A stretch of DNA of 64,000 nt from Parabacteroides chongii (GCF_029581355.1 NZ_CP120849.1:5240501-5304500); one strand, 5' to 3'. Counted from the first letter of the stretch, positions 52,314 through 61,960 are shown. Numbers and translations: made by a program. The notes: a model not told the origin generated them from the sequence alone.

Positions 52314-53570
52314 CTAAATGTTCCAGGGCGCACGCATCGGCTGATCCAGCAGACGGTTGGCGGCCTCATCGTTCACAAACTCCAGTTTCACAGGATCGAA
52401 TTCCAGCGTACGGTTCAGACGCAGTGCCACCGCACCCATGTTCACGATCGTAGACGAGCGGAATCCGTTTCGTTCATTCAAGGCAAAAGGCTGGCGTGTC
52501 TTTACACATTCGATAAAGTCGGTCACCTGTGGTTCAGGTTCCGGGAAATCTGCCAGTTTCTTTTCCCAATCAGGGATATCACATACAAAATTCTTATATA
52601 CATTACCGTTCGGACCGGAGATATACGGCGTGTTCGGATCACCGAAGTCGCCACCCCAAAGGACGATCTGACAACCGTCGTCGTAAGTATAGGTAATAGA
52701 GCGCCATGTCCCTACGGCATCCGGATGCTGTTGCGGAGCATCCACTTCTACTTTCACAGGGCTGGTGTTATCTTTTCCGAGGAAATACTGTACAGGGTCG
52801 ATATAATGCTGTCCCATATCACCCAATCCGCCGCCGTCATAGTCCCAGTATCCGCGGAAAGTCTGGTGAACGCGGTGCGCGTTATAAGGTTTATAAGGAG
52901 CCGGGCCTAACCACATGTCATAATCCAGTTCGGAAGGAACCGTCTGCGGTTCGAGATATTCTTTGCCCACCCAGTAGAATTTCCAGTCGAAACCGGTATG
53001 CTTGCTGATCGTCACCTTCAACGGCCAGCCCAGCAGACCGCTCTGAACCAATTTCTTCAACGGCTTCACCGGCGTGCCCAGTCCGTAGAACGGATCGGCG
53101 AAACGGAACCAGGTATTCAGTCGGAACATACGTCCGTTCTGTTTCACCGCTTCCATCACCCGCTTTCCTTCACCGATGGTACGTGTCATCGGCTTTTCGC
53201 ACCAGATATCTTTTCCGGCTTTAGCAGCTTCGACCGACATGATGCCATGCCAGTGCGGCGGTGTCGCGATGTGTACGATATCTACGTTCGGGTCGAGTAT
53301 CAGATCACGGAAATCGTGATAAGCAGCAATTTTATCTTTCACCAGTTGTTTGCCCAGTTCAAGATGCTTCTTGTCGACGTCGCAAACGGCCACCAGGCGT
53401 GTTCCGGCATAGTCCACATGACCACGTCCCATTCCGCCTGTACCGATAATACCTTTCGTCAACTGGTCGCTCGGAGCGATAAATCCATTCCCTAGCACGT
53501 GGCGCGGCACAATCGTAAAGGCCGCAATTCCTCCAAGGGTTTTAAGGAAGTCCCTTCTGTTTGTTCTCAT
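52314..53570 (-). CDS. Gfo/Idh/MocA-family oxidoreductase, Tat-exported
   Basis: A 418-residue oxidoreductase. The N terminus MRTNRRDFLKTLGGIAAFTI is a twin-arginine signal, fixing the start at 53570. The NAD(P) Rossmann fold contains GIIGTGGMGRGHV and the family motif WCEKPMTRTIGEG. The C-terminal domain carries DYDGGGLGDMGQHYIDPVQY with the usual catalytic His. Exported family members typically carry a tightly bound cofactor and oxidise or reduce sugars at C3. With the DUF1080 protein and the sugar isomerase it could form a periplasmic oxidative glycoside pathway (inference). Confidence 0.9.
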   Translation of the reverse strand: MRTNRRDFLKTLGGIAAFTIVPRHVLGNGFIAPSDQLTKGIIGTGGMGRGHVDYAGTRLVAVCDVDKKHLELGKQLVKDKIAAYHDFRDLILDPNVDIVHIATPPHWHGIMSVEAAKAGKDIWCEKPMTRTIGEGKRVMEAVKQNGRMFRLNTWFRFADPFYGLGTPVKPLKKLVQSGLLGWPLKVTISKHTGFDWKFYWVGKEYLEPQTVPSELDYDMWLGPAPYKPYNAHRVHQTFRGYWDYDGGGLGDMGQHYIDPVQYFLGKDNTSPVKVEVDAPQQHPDAVGTWRSITYTYDDGCQIVLWGGDFGDPNTPYISGPNGNVYKNFVCDIPDWEKKLADFPEPEPQVTDFIECVKTRQPFALNERNGFRSSTIVNMGAVALRLNRTLEFDPVKLEFVNDEAANRLLDQPMRAPWNI

Positions 53571-53670
53571 AGTACAAATTAATGTATAATATTGATTAGC
53601 AATTGTAATTTTTTCCGTATTAAAAAAGACGATAGAAAGCAAAATGTCCCTCTAACGTCTCACAAAGATA

Positions 53671-54561
53671 TTATTTATCCAATAACTCTTGCAAATATTT
53701 ACGAGTTTTTATGACATAATCATGCTGTGAACCGTTCAGTTCGCATTCGATAGTGACCGCTCCCTGAAAACCCTGTTTCTTCAATTCGGCGATGACTGCC
53801 GAAAAATTAACCTCTCCGGTCGGGATCGGCACTTCCGCCCCCAGTTCATAAGGGTTGTTGGGGTCCGGATATTTCCCGTCTTTGGCATGAAACTCCTTGA
53901 TAAGGGGACCAAACAGCTTCACGGCATCCAGGGAGTTAGACTTTCCGTACATCAGCAGGTTAGCCAGGTCACAATTAATGAAGACATTCCCGGTTCCTAT
54001 ATCCTTTATCGCACGGATCAAGGTGGTCGGCGTCTCCTGCCCTGTTTCAAAATAGATCAGGACATTGCGTTCTTTCGCATAATTCGCCAGGTCCTGCATG
54101 ACCTTGATAAAATCTTTATATTGTTCAGAAGAGGGATCTTCCGGGATAAATCCGAAATGGGAATGCATCGCCGGGATATCCGCCATTGCACAGAAATCAA
54201 TCATTTCATGGTATACTCTGATCTTTTCAGCCCGTTCTTCGGTAGGCACCAGCCCGATCGTTGCCGGTCCTTTCCGGAAGTTCCACGTACTTTTGCTACC
54301 CGGTACACCGACCAAGGTTGTCACTTTGATATCATACTTCTTCGAAGCTTCTTTCACCTTTTCGGCAAAATCTTTCGTCAGCGTATTTTTCCGGTAATTG
54401 ATCTCGCACGAACCGAATCCCTGCTCATGCAAGTCTTTGAAACTTTTATCGATATCAGTCAGGTCATACTGGATGACACCGATCGTGATTTTATCAGCGG
54501 CGTGTGCCGTTGTAAGGGCAAACAACAAAGCTGCTGCCACCAAACAATGCTTTACTTTCAT
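53671..54561 (-). CDS. exported sugar phosphate isomerase/epimerase-like TIM barrel
   Basis: A 296-residue protein of the xylose-isomerase-like/AP endonuclease 2 superfamily. A signal peptide (LVAAALLFALTTAHA) is followed by a TIM barrel with metal-ligand positions in YFETGQETPTTL (Glu), FINCDLANLL (Asp), KEFHAKDG (His, Asp) and VTIECELNGSQ (Glu). Members isomerise or epimerise keto-sugars. It precedes the oxidoreductase and DUF1080 genes with gaps of 100 and 60 bp, consistent with joint action on 3-keto sugars. Confidence 0.88.
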   Translation of the reverse strand: MKVKHCLVAAALLFALTTAHAADKITIGVIQYDLTDIDKSFKDLHEQGFGSCEINYRKNTLTKDFAEKVKEASKKYDIKVTTLVGVPGSKSTWNFRKGPATIGLVPTEERAEKIRVYHEMIDFCAMADIPAMHSHFGFIPEDPSSEQYKDFIKVMQDLANYAKERNVLIYFETGQETPTTLIRAIKDIGTGNVFINCDLANLLMYGKSNSLDAVKLFGPLIKEFHAKDGKYPDPNNPYELGAEVPIPTGEVNFSAVIAELKKQGFQGAVTIECELNGSQHDYVIKTRKYLQELLDK

Positions 54562-54587
54562 AATGTAGAAATTTATTTTAGTCCGTA

Positions 54588-54627
54588 CAAAGATAAGACG
54601 GAAAATCCTTTTCGTATTTTCCGTCTT
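54588..54627 (-). promoter_or_regulatory. intercistronic hairpin and -7 box ahead of the isomerase gene
   Basis: AAGACGGAAAAT (54595-54606) and ATTTTCCGTCTT (54616-54627) form a perfect 12-bp stem directly after susD. The minus-strand -7 sequence TATCTTTG (54588-54595) abuts it. There is no T-run. It may trim or partly end the SusC/SusD transcript and allow separate expression of the catabolic genes. Confidence 0.5.
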
Positions 54628-54645
54628 AAATATTATTAGGATTAA

Positions 54646-56439
54646 TTATTCCATGGTCGGATTAAACATTCCACCCCAGTTATTATTCTGTTCCAAATTT
54701 GGATTTTCATCCAAATTAACTTTCTGAATCGGGAAAAAGTAAAAAGATTCTTCAATCACAAACTCTCTTTCAGCCGATTCTGTATAAGGAACCTGATGAA
54801 TTACATAACGGAAGTCGCCCGTAGTCAGTTCATTTTTGCTGATCTTTTCTCTCGCTTCATTCAAACTCATATCTGTTCCATCCGGATTAATCGCAATAGC
54901 CTCAAGACCATGCTTTGTCCAGCCATTCAGATGCATCATATTACGCGTACGACGCAAATCCCAAAAACGATGACCTTCAAAGCACAACTCAATGTTACGC
55001 TCATTCAGAATAGCCTGACGGATTTCTTCACGATTATTAACCTTCAAACCATACAATCCATCGCTACCAGCTTCGATACCAGCACGCTGACGGATCTGTT
55101 TCAGCATCTCTACTGCCACATCCGAATGTCCAGTTTCATTAGCAGCCTCAGCATAAATAAACATGACCTCAGCAAAACGCATCAGAATATAATCTATATC
55201 ATACGTCATTACCTTTTCCTGTGTTAATGTCAGATCTGCCCCTTTATAAATATAAAAACCGGAGAAAATATCATTATTCACAGCATTTGTATGAGCGGCC
55301 GGATTCACACCATACTGATCATCCGGACTACTTACGCCCAGTGCATTATATTGTCTATAATCCGCAGATTTTCCAGCCACCGGATATTCACGACCATTAT
55401 ATAAACACACATTGTTAAAACGCGGATCTCTATTCTGCCAAAAAGATTTTAGAAAAGCCTCTTCATTCTCTACATAATATTTACCAGTCGGATCATCGTA
55501 GCGCTTACCGTCCATCATCGGAAATTCCTTTACAAATTCCCAAGTCGGGTTATAATAAGACTTATCGCGACTAACTGATGCCGGACGAGTCGTATATTCC
55601 CAAGATGATATTTTATTCGGATTTGAGTTTACTACAGGAAATACAACTTCTGGTCCCTGCTCCTCTATCCATATATTTCCATACTCAGGAGTTAGAGCAA
55701 TTCCTTTAGCTATACAGAAATCGTACGCCTCTTTAGCGGCAATATAGGCTTCATCCCAATAAGCGTTTCCATAAGGATTGCTAGGATTAAACTGCGGAGA
55801 AGCTTTCAACAATAAAGTTTTTGCTTTCCATGCCTTAGCAAAACACTGATCAATACGACCGTAATCAGCAGAACTGCCAGCAATCTTTTCAGGCAGCAAC
55901 GTAATAGCGTGATCCAAATCCTCAATCATGAACTGGAAACACTCCGGTGTAGAGTTACGCTTTACAAACAAATCATCCTGATCTTTATCCTGAGGAACTT
56001 TAATATAAGGAACACCGCCATGATGCAGAACCATCCAATAATAGGTATAAGCACGCATAAAATAGGCTTGGCCCAGCAGCCCAGCTGCTGTTTTGCTATC
56101 CAGTAAACCTTCCTCCAAGCGCTTGATGGCTTCATTGATATGACGGACCTTTGTATAATCCCATTTCTTATAAGCACTTCCGGTCTCAGTTATAGTACCT
56201 AAATACCAAGGCATACCTGTCACCTGCTCTGAATTATTATCCGCAGCCGAACTCCAATTAGTAAAGCATTCTGAATAAAGATTGTTTACATAAGCTGTGG
56301 CCAGATTGACATCGTGCCATACCATAGATTCGTCATAGCTGTCTAGGTTATCGATATCCAGTGTATTACAACTGGTCGTTATTCCACCTAAAACGAAAGC
56401 AGCACCTATAATTGTATATTTTATTTTATTCATTTTCAT
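54646..56439 (-). CDS. SusD/RagB-family nutrient-uptake outer-membrane lipoprotein
   Basis: A 597-residue lipoprotein. The lipobox GGITTSCNTLDI ends the signal peptide. RagB/SusD features are clear: LGQAYFMRAYTYYWMVLHHG, DKDQDDLFVKRNSTPECFQF, and the C-terminal NERNIELCFEGHRFWDLRRT motif shared by almost all SusD proteins. It binds the glycoside or oligosaccharide at the cell surface and caps the SusC partner, whose gene lies 20 bp upstream. Initiation at either of two close ATGs is possible. Confidence 0.93.
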   Translation of the reverse strand: MKMNKIKYTIIGAAFVLGGITTSCNTLDIDNLDSYDESMVWHDVNLATAYVNNLYSECFTNWSSAADNNSEQVTGMPWYLGTITETGSAYKKWDYTKVRHINEAIKRLEEGLLDSKTAAGLLGQAYFMRAYTYYWMVLHHGGVPYIKVPQDKDQDDLFVKRNSTPECFQFMIEDLDHAITLLPEKIAGSSADYGRIDQCFAKAWKAKTLLLKASPQFNPSNPYGNAYWDEAYIAAKEAYDFCIAKGIALTPEYGNIWIEEQGPEVVFPVVNSNPNKISSWEYTTRPASVSRDKSYYNPTWEFVKEFPMMDGKRYDDPTGKYYVENEEAFLKSFWQNRDPRFNNVCLYNGREYPVAGKSADYRQYNALGVSSPDDQYGVNPAAHTNAVNNDIFSGFYIYKGADLTLTQEKVMTYDIDYILMRFAEVMFIYAEAANETGHSDVAVEMLKQIRQRAGIEAGSDGLYGLKVNNREEIRQAILNERNIELCFEGHRFWDLRRTRNMMHLNGWTKHGLEAIAINPDGTDMSLNEAREKISKNELTTGDFRYVIHQVPYTESAEREFVIEESFYFFPIQKVNLDENPNLEQNNNWGGMFNPTME

Positions 56440-56459
56440 AATTCTTTCAGATTTAAAAT

Positions 56460-59400
56460 TTAGAATGAGAAATTAAGACCAAAAGAGAATGTTTTCATCA
56501 ATGGATATGAATCATAATATTCTTGTTCAGGATCCAAGAACTCTGTTACTGCTGAAAGACAGAACAGGTTGGTCGCATTAGCAAATACTTGTGCATGAGA
56601 AATACCCAGCGGACGAAGAATTGCTTTTGGCAAATCATAACCGATATTCAGATTCTTCAAACGAAGATAAGCTCCGTTACGCAGCCAGTAGCTCGTATTT
56701 CCTGTTCCCGATTCATACCAGTTTGAACCTGTGATACGCGGATAAACACCATCCGGATTATATTCTGGATCATATACTTTGTCGCTTGTCCAGATCGGGA
56801 AATAAGGACGAACAGCACCACCATGCTGGTTAAAACCACCATCTACACCACCAACAAAGCGATCATATTTACCTACACCTTGGAAATGAACATCCACGGT
56901 GATACCCTTCCACTTAATGCTTCCACCAAAGCCATAATTGATACGCGGAGTGCTATTTTCACTCAACAAATTATATGCGTCATTCGAATCAATACGTCCA
57001 TCCGGACCTTCTGAATAACCGTCGCCACGTGTATCTTTATACAAAATACCACCCAAATACGGATCACGTCCATATTGCTTAAATCCCTGTGCTTTCAGCG
57101 CATCTACCTCAGCCTGGTCTGTCAACAAATGATCTGCAATCAGACCTGTCAAAATACCCTCAGGCTTTCCTACAGGAGACAACGCATAGAGAGCTCCACC
57201 CTCTTTATAAGTAGCAGCCACATCCAACACATCCCATCTATCACGTGCAAAACCTAAATTGACATACGCAGAATAATCAATGGATCCATTAGCAGCCTTA
57301 TCCATCCAGGTAAGAGCCAACTCGCCACCTCTCCATGAACGTTCTGCATAATTCTCAGGAGCCAATGTCTGTCCATAAGTGCTCGGGATGGTCACCGTAC
57401 GTGGTCCCAGAATATCTACCTCTTTACGATAGAAAGCATCAAAAGTACCTGATAAACGGTTATTGAAGAAACCAAAGTCAATACCACCATTATAAGTCGT
57501 AGAAGTAGCCCAAGTCAATGTCGGGTTAGGCGTAGCACCCGGTGTAATCGTACTACCCAAATTGCTGCCAAAGATATAGGCTTCACCCGTATTATACTTT
57601 TGTAAATAAGAAAAAGCAGTAATCTTATCAATCGGATCTTTACTCAAATCCAAGTCATTACCTGTTGTACCATAAGAGGCACGCAACTTCAAATTGCTCA
57701 ACCAGCTGGAAGCTTTTTCCATAAACGGTTCCTGGCTGATTCTCCATGCAGCAGATACAGACGGGAAGAATCCCCAACGATGTCCATCCGGGAACAGCGT
57801 ATTTCCATCATAACGGAAAGAGAATTCTGCTATATACTTCTGGTCGAACGTATAATTGAAACGACCAATCCATGACAGACGTCCTCCCGTATATTCTTCA
57901 GCATCTCCAAAACGACGTTCGGTATCTTGTGAATAATTGAACATCTGATCAAGATTACTCAACGGCTGTTCGGCTTTAGCCTGTGTCCATTCTCCTCCAT
58001 TGGCAGCTTGTTCAAATACAATCATACCGCCTACGTCATGTTTTCCAAATGTATTTGCATAGTTTACAAACCAGTTAAACTGTTCTGTCCACAACTGCTT
58101 CATACGATAATCCAAATTCTCATAATTCTGAGAAAAGTTGAATGTATTATATTCATTCAGGTTCAGCGGAGCCGGTAAAAAGCGGTTTCCTTCAGGATCA
58201 GCCTGCTGAAACTTATAGTTCTTCTGGAAAGTCATAAATCTTTTACGAGAATAATCGTGACCAATATAGCTACCCATGATTTTCGTACTCAAACCTTTCG
58301 TGATAAAATCAAGATTAAAATCAAACGAAACAATGCCATTCATATTACGACGATGCGTTTTCAAATAACGATTGCCCACTACTTGATCTACCGGGTTCCA
58401 TCCCTGCCATGATCCATAATCCTGATAAATAGGATAATCTGTAATAGTAGCAGAAGGAGTTCCATCCAAGTTAGAATAAAACGGGGTCGTCTTCATCGCA
58501 TTGAATGTACAACGATACAAATCATATACAGCCTGGTCATCATCATCAGAGAACGGCCAATAGAAACGTCTGTCGTTAGACTGATTTGCATCCAGGTTTA
58601 CATTCATTTTGATATATTTACTCAACTCGACGGTCAAGTTCGAACGCAAAGAGAACTTCTTGTTTTCCAAAGAGACATAAGAACCTTCTTCTGCCAGGAA
58701 AGATCCCATCACATAATATTGTACCTTTTCGCTACCTCCTGTTACACTCAAAGAATGTTTCGTATTCCAAGGATTCTGCCAAATATAATCGTTTACATTA
58801 TAATTGATGTTGTTGTCGCGGAAATACGCATATTCAGCTTCGCCATTAGGTTCTTTCGTTCCCTGGAAACGGGCTACGGCATTCTGATAGTTCAAGTCAT
58901 CAATCGCTGTCCATCGGTCGGCAAACAACTCCTGAGTCGATTTACTAAATGCGTAAGATCCTTGATAGTTGAACACCGGCTTCGAGTTCTTTGTACCACC
59001 TTTCGTGGTTACCAGCACAACCCCGTTACCGGCAGCCGATCCGTAAATAGAAGCCGAAGCGGCATCTTTCAGAAAACTCAACTGGTCAATTTCGTAGGGT
59101 TCCAAATTATCAAATGCCTCTTTATCGCGGATCACTCCATCGATAACAAACAAAGGATCGCCAAAACCACCACGCAGGCGGATTTCAGAAGAAGCTCCCA
59201 TCAACCCTGAGTTACCTCTGATCGTAGCTCCTGGAGCACGTCCAGCCAGGGAGTTGGATAAGTTGGTATTCGGAATAACCGACAATTCATCAGCCTTCAC
59301 ATTGGAGATTGAACCGGTCATATTCACCTTCTTTTGTACACCATATCCTACCACCACCACTTCGTCCAGCTTTTGTGTATCTTCATGTAATGTGATCTGA

Positions 59401-59984
59401 TAGGCCTTTTTATCATTTGTTATCAAAACCGATTGTTCAATATAACCGATATAAGTAACCAACAAAGTAGCTCCATCGGGGACATTATCCAACTGAAAAT
59501 TCCCATCTATATCTGTTATCGTTCCTATATCTGTGCTACCTTTCACCACAATATTTGCACCAATAACGGGCAAACCTGTATTGTCGATAACAACACCTGT
59601 TACTGATTTTTTCTGTTGAGAAACTTCACCCCCAACAGCCCCAACAGGCTGAGCCGATTTTCTCGTTTCATCCTTCAGAAAAACACGATTGTTGACAATC
59701 TTATATGAAATACCTGTATTCCTGAAAACCTCTTTCAACACATTCTCGATATGTGTATTTTCCATGTTGACAGAAACTTTAGAGATCTTCCTCCCTAATA
59801 AACTTTCATCATAAGAAAACTCATATCCAGTTTGTTTACTAATACTTTGTATAACAGCACCGACCGTAGTCCGATTAAGCGTCAATGCCAAATTCACATA
59901 CAAAGATTCAGCATCGTTTGTTGCCGTCATGGACGATGCAGCCAAAAACATTGCTAATGTAGCAATAGAAACTTTTTTAATCAT
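56460..59984 (-). CDS. SusC/RagA TonB-linked outer-membrane protein with STN domain
   Basis: An 1174-residue receptor. The signal peptide is SIATLAMFLAASSMTA. An STN signalling domain (about residues 30-105) is followed by a carboxypeptidase-like domain (VTGVVIDNTGLPVIGANIVV), the TonB box region LDEVVVVGYGVQKKVNMTGS, and the plug with SLAGRAPGATIRGNSG and SFLKDAASASIYGSAAGNGV. The barrel ends KTFSFGLNFSF. It imports the substrate recognised by SusD and should signal to the FecR protein encoded 97 bp upstream. Confidence 0.94.
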   Translation of the reverse strand: MIKKVSIATLAMFLAASSMTATNDAESLYVNLALTLNRTTVGAVIQSISKQTGYEFSYDESLLGRKISKVSVNMENTHIENVLKEVFRNTGISYKIVNNRVFLKDETRKSAQPVGAVGGEVSQQKKSVTGVVIDNTGLPVIGANIVVKGSTDIGTITDIDGNFQLDNVPDGATLLVTYIGYIEQSVLITNDKKAYQITLHEDTQKLDEVVVVGYGVQKKVNMTGSISNVKADELSVIPNTNLSNSLAGRAPGATIRGNSGLMGASSEIRLRGGFGDPLFVIDGVIRDKEAFDNLEPYEIDQLSFLKDAASASIYGSAAGNGVVLVTTKGGTKNSKPVFNYQGSYAFSKSTQELFADRWTAIDDLNYQNAVARFQGTKEPNGEAEYAYFRDNNINYNVNDYIWQNPWNTKHSLSVTGGSEKVQYYVMGSFLAEEGSYVSLENKKFSLRSNLTVELSKYIKMNVNLDANQSNDRRFYWPFSDDDDQAVYDLYRCTFNAMKTTPFYSNLDGTPSATITDYPIYQDYGSWQGWNPVDQVVGNRYLKTHRRNMNGIVSFDFNLDFITKGLSTKIMGSYIGHDYSRKRFMTFQKNYKFQQADPEGNRFLPAPLNLNEYNTFNFSQNYENLDYRMKQLWTEQFNWFVNYANTFGKHDVGGMIVFEQAANGGEWTQAKAEQPLSNLDQMFNYSQDTERRFGDAEEYTGGRLSWIGRFNYTFDQKYIAEFSFRYDGNTLFPDGHRWGFFPSVSAAWRISQEPFMEKASSWLSNLKLRASYGTTGNDLDLSKDPIDKITAFSYLQKYNTGEAYIFGSNLGSTITPGATPNPTLTWATSTTYNGGIDFGFFNNRLSGTFDAFYRKEVDILGPRTVTIPSTYGQTLAPENYAERSWRGGELALTWMDKAANGSIDYSAYVNLGFARDRWDVLDVAATYKEGGALYALSPVGKPEGILTGLIADHLLTDQAEVDALKAQGFKQYGRDPYLGGILYKDTRGDGYSEGPDGRIDSNDAYNLLSENSTPRINYGFGGSIKWKGITVDVHFQGVGKYDRFVGGVDGGFNQHGGAVRPYFPIWTSDKVYDPEYNPDGVYPRITGSNWYESGTGNTSYWLRNGAYLRLKNLNIGYDLPKAILRPLGISHAQVFANATNLFCLSAVTEFLDPEQEYYDSYPLMKTFSFGLNFSF

Positions 59985-60081
59985 ACACGTGATTTGATAA
60001 TGTTAGTATTTTTTTCTCAGTTAAAAAATTGCATTGTATAGTCTTTTTTTCACTCCCAATTATTTTATCATAGGCATTCTT

Positions 60082-61062
60082 TTATTTAGTTCGTTCATAT
60101 ATAAAAACTTCCTTACCTTCCACCTTATAACGGATCGGAGCCAGATATTCCAACAGATTCAGAATATCGACCAGCTCCTCGTCTTCATTGATCACACAGC
60201 GAAATTTACGTTGTGCAAGAGCTGAAGATTCGATATTAATGTTTACATTAAATTTTACGGATAACTTATTTACGATTTCGCGCAGAGTCGTATTCTCAAA
60301 AACAAACTGCCTTAACCTCCAAGCCGTCTGGATATTTATATCTACCGCCTCTGTCGTATATTCATTTTCATTGTAACTATACGTTACTTTTTCACCCGGA
60401 GAGACATCCATCACTTTATTCCGTTCCATATCCAACATTTCTATTCGTCCACTAACTAGAATCGTTTCAACTGTCTTATTTTTTTCATCCACCTTGACAT
60501 CAAATGAAGTTCCTCTTACCTGAATCGTATTATAATCGGTAAAAACATTAAACAACGCCTGGGTTTTCATATTCTTCGTCACTTCAAAGAAAGCTTCTCC
60601 CTGCAAAGAAACTTGACGACTTTCGTTTGAAAAGGATTTCGGATATTTCAACGTTGATCCGCCTTTCAGCCAAACAGATGTTCCATCAGCAAGTACAACT
60701 TTTTTGATGTCAATACCCGGCTTAACGACGATGCTTATAGGTGTCTCAGACTTGAAATATTTATAACCTCCATAAGAGGAGAAAAACAAAAACAAAAGTA
60801 CTGCTGCATATTGCATAACCTTATGCAGAAGCCGTTTACGACTTAAACCATCAATCTTTTTGTTAACTTCCATCAAAGCCTGATCGACAAAGGCTGTATC
60901 TTTATAACGGATTGTATCCCATGAAACATGCAAGCGCATCACTTCCGAAAATATCTTTTTATTTTCAGAAGACAAATTGCTCCAATCGATCACCTCTTCC
61001 ATTTCATCGGAAGAGATATCACCTGCTAAATATTTTGCCAAAAGTCCGTAATCAAATGTCAT
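60082..61062 (-). CDS. FecR-family anti-sigma factor
   Basis: A 326-residue single-pass protein. The cytoplasmic N terminus starts FDYGLLAKYLAGDISSDEME, the membrane segment is VMQYAAVLLFLFFSSYGGY, the periplasmic FecR domain contains VVLADGTSVWLKGGSTLKYP and VRGTSFDVKV, and the C-terminal STN-like domain is TLREIVNKLSVKFNVNI. It should hold or activate the sigma factor encoded 57 bp upstream according to the SusC signal. That sigma gene carries a nonsense codon, so the pair may be uncoupled. Confidence 0.93.
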   Translation of the reverse strand: MTFDYGLLAKYLAGDISSDEMEEVIDWSNLSSENKKIFSEVMRLHVSWDTIRYKDTAFVDQALMEVNKKIDGLSRKRLLHKVMQYAAVLLFLFFSSYGGYKYFKSETPISIVVKPGIDIKKVVLADGTSVWLKGGSTLKYPKSFSNESRQVSLQGEAFFEVTKNMKTQALFNVFTDYNTIQVRGTSFDVKVDEKNKTVETILVSGRIEMLDMERNKVMDVSPGEKVTYSYNENEYTTEAVDINIQTAWRLRQFVFENTTLREIVNKLSVKFNVNINIESSALAQRKFRCVINEDEELVDILNLLEYLAPIRYKVEGKEVFIYERTK

Positions 61063-61119
61063 TCGTCAATTTCTCTTTTTATAAGCGAAACGAACGAACG
61101 GGAAAAACTACGGAGATAA

Positions 61120-61731
61120 TCAGGAAATATTTTTCAGAATCATTCCTTCTGTAAGTAGTAAAATATACAACAGGTAAAAGTCTTTTTTAGACATCTTTCC
61201 CTTCAAATATTTAAGAGTCAGATAAATGTGACTTTCCACTGTTCTTTGTGGTATTTGAGTTTGTGTAGCAACATCTTTTGTTTTCATTCCATTTATATAA
61301 GTCAGAATAAAGACTTTACGTCGCTGAGCAGGCAGTTGATCTAACAAATCATACAACCGTTTATAAAAATCTTTCGAATATAAATCTTCCATAACAGAAG
61401 ATTCTACCTTAAATAATTCGTTATACTCCTTCAAATAAGCCTCTTCTACATGTAGACTGTATTTTCCTACCGATTGTTGTTTCTTTAGATGATCCAGACA
61501 ACGCGTATAAGCCGATTGAAATAAGTAGGAATGAAAACCCTCTCCCGCATATAACTTCCTGCGATTTTCCCATACATATAAAAAAACATCCTGAACGATA
61601 TCTTCAGCAACCTCTTGTTCCACCATAGCAGCAGTATACGCCATAACACGGGGATAATAATAACGAAAAAGACTATTAAAAGCTTCCCGGTTTCCTTCTT
61701 TTATCTAGTCTAACAAAGAAACATCAAACAT
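61120..61731 (-). pseudogene. ECF sigma factor gene interrupted by an in-frame TAG at codon 9
   Basis: Reading from ATG 61731 gives MFDVSLLD, then TAG (61705-61707), then IKEGNREAFNSLFRYYYPRV joined in frame to MAYTAAMVEQEVAEDIVQDV and a full sigma-70 region 2 and 4. Region 4 includes LPAQRRKVFILTYINGMKTK and IPQRTVESHIYLTLKYLKG. Family members have Gln, Lys or Arg near the stop position, so CAG to TAG is a plausible change. An internal ATG at 61644 would give 174 residues without the first part of region 2. The gene may be inactive, truncated, or decoded by suppression. It heads the FecR-SusC-SusD locus. Confidence 0.75.
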
Positions 61732-61751
61732 AAGTGTATAATTTAGAGAGA

Positions 61752-61960
61752 AAGCGTAGGAGCTATTGATATTATTACATTTGAGGCTCTGGACGGCCCA
61801 TCACACTATAATATACAATAGCCCCACGCTTATGATTGTATATAGATTCCTTCTTGAGGTAAGTATATAACAACATAGGCGTAGGAGCATCTTGGATATT
61901 ATCCAGTGTGATGAAATTGTCCAGATTTCAAATATAGGATAATATTTAACGCTTCTACGT
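61752..61960 (-). promoter_or_regulatory. candidate attenuator-like leader with four alternating complementary segments
   Basis: Segments in order of transcription: A 61960-61937, B 61913-61878, C 61830-61799, D 61778-61752. A pairs with B (9 perfect bp GGATAATAT/ATATTATCC plus CTTCTACG/CGTAGGAG). B pairs with C (9 perfect bp CATCACACT/AGTGTGATG plus inner pairs). C pairs with D (14 bp with one bulge and one G:U). A:B with C:D, and B:C, exclude each other. D ends 20 nt before the sigma start codon. No U-run was seen, so control of translation is more likely than termination. Confidence 0.5.
61775..61876 (-). CDS. 33-codon leader reading frame (possible leader peptide)
   Basis: An ATG just after segment B opens a 33-residue frame, MLLYTYLKKESIYNHKRGAI onward, ending PEPQM with TAA inside segment D. 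A ribosome reading it would occupy segment C and influence B:C and C:D pairing. It contains five tyrosines. No homologue is recognised and no strong ribosome-binding site is visible, which is normal for this phylum. It may be fortuitous. Confidence 0.3.
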   Translation of the reverse strand: MLLYTYLKKESIYNHKRGAIVYYSVMGRPEPQM

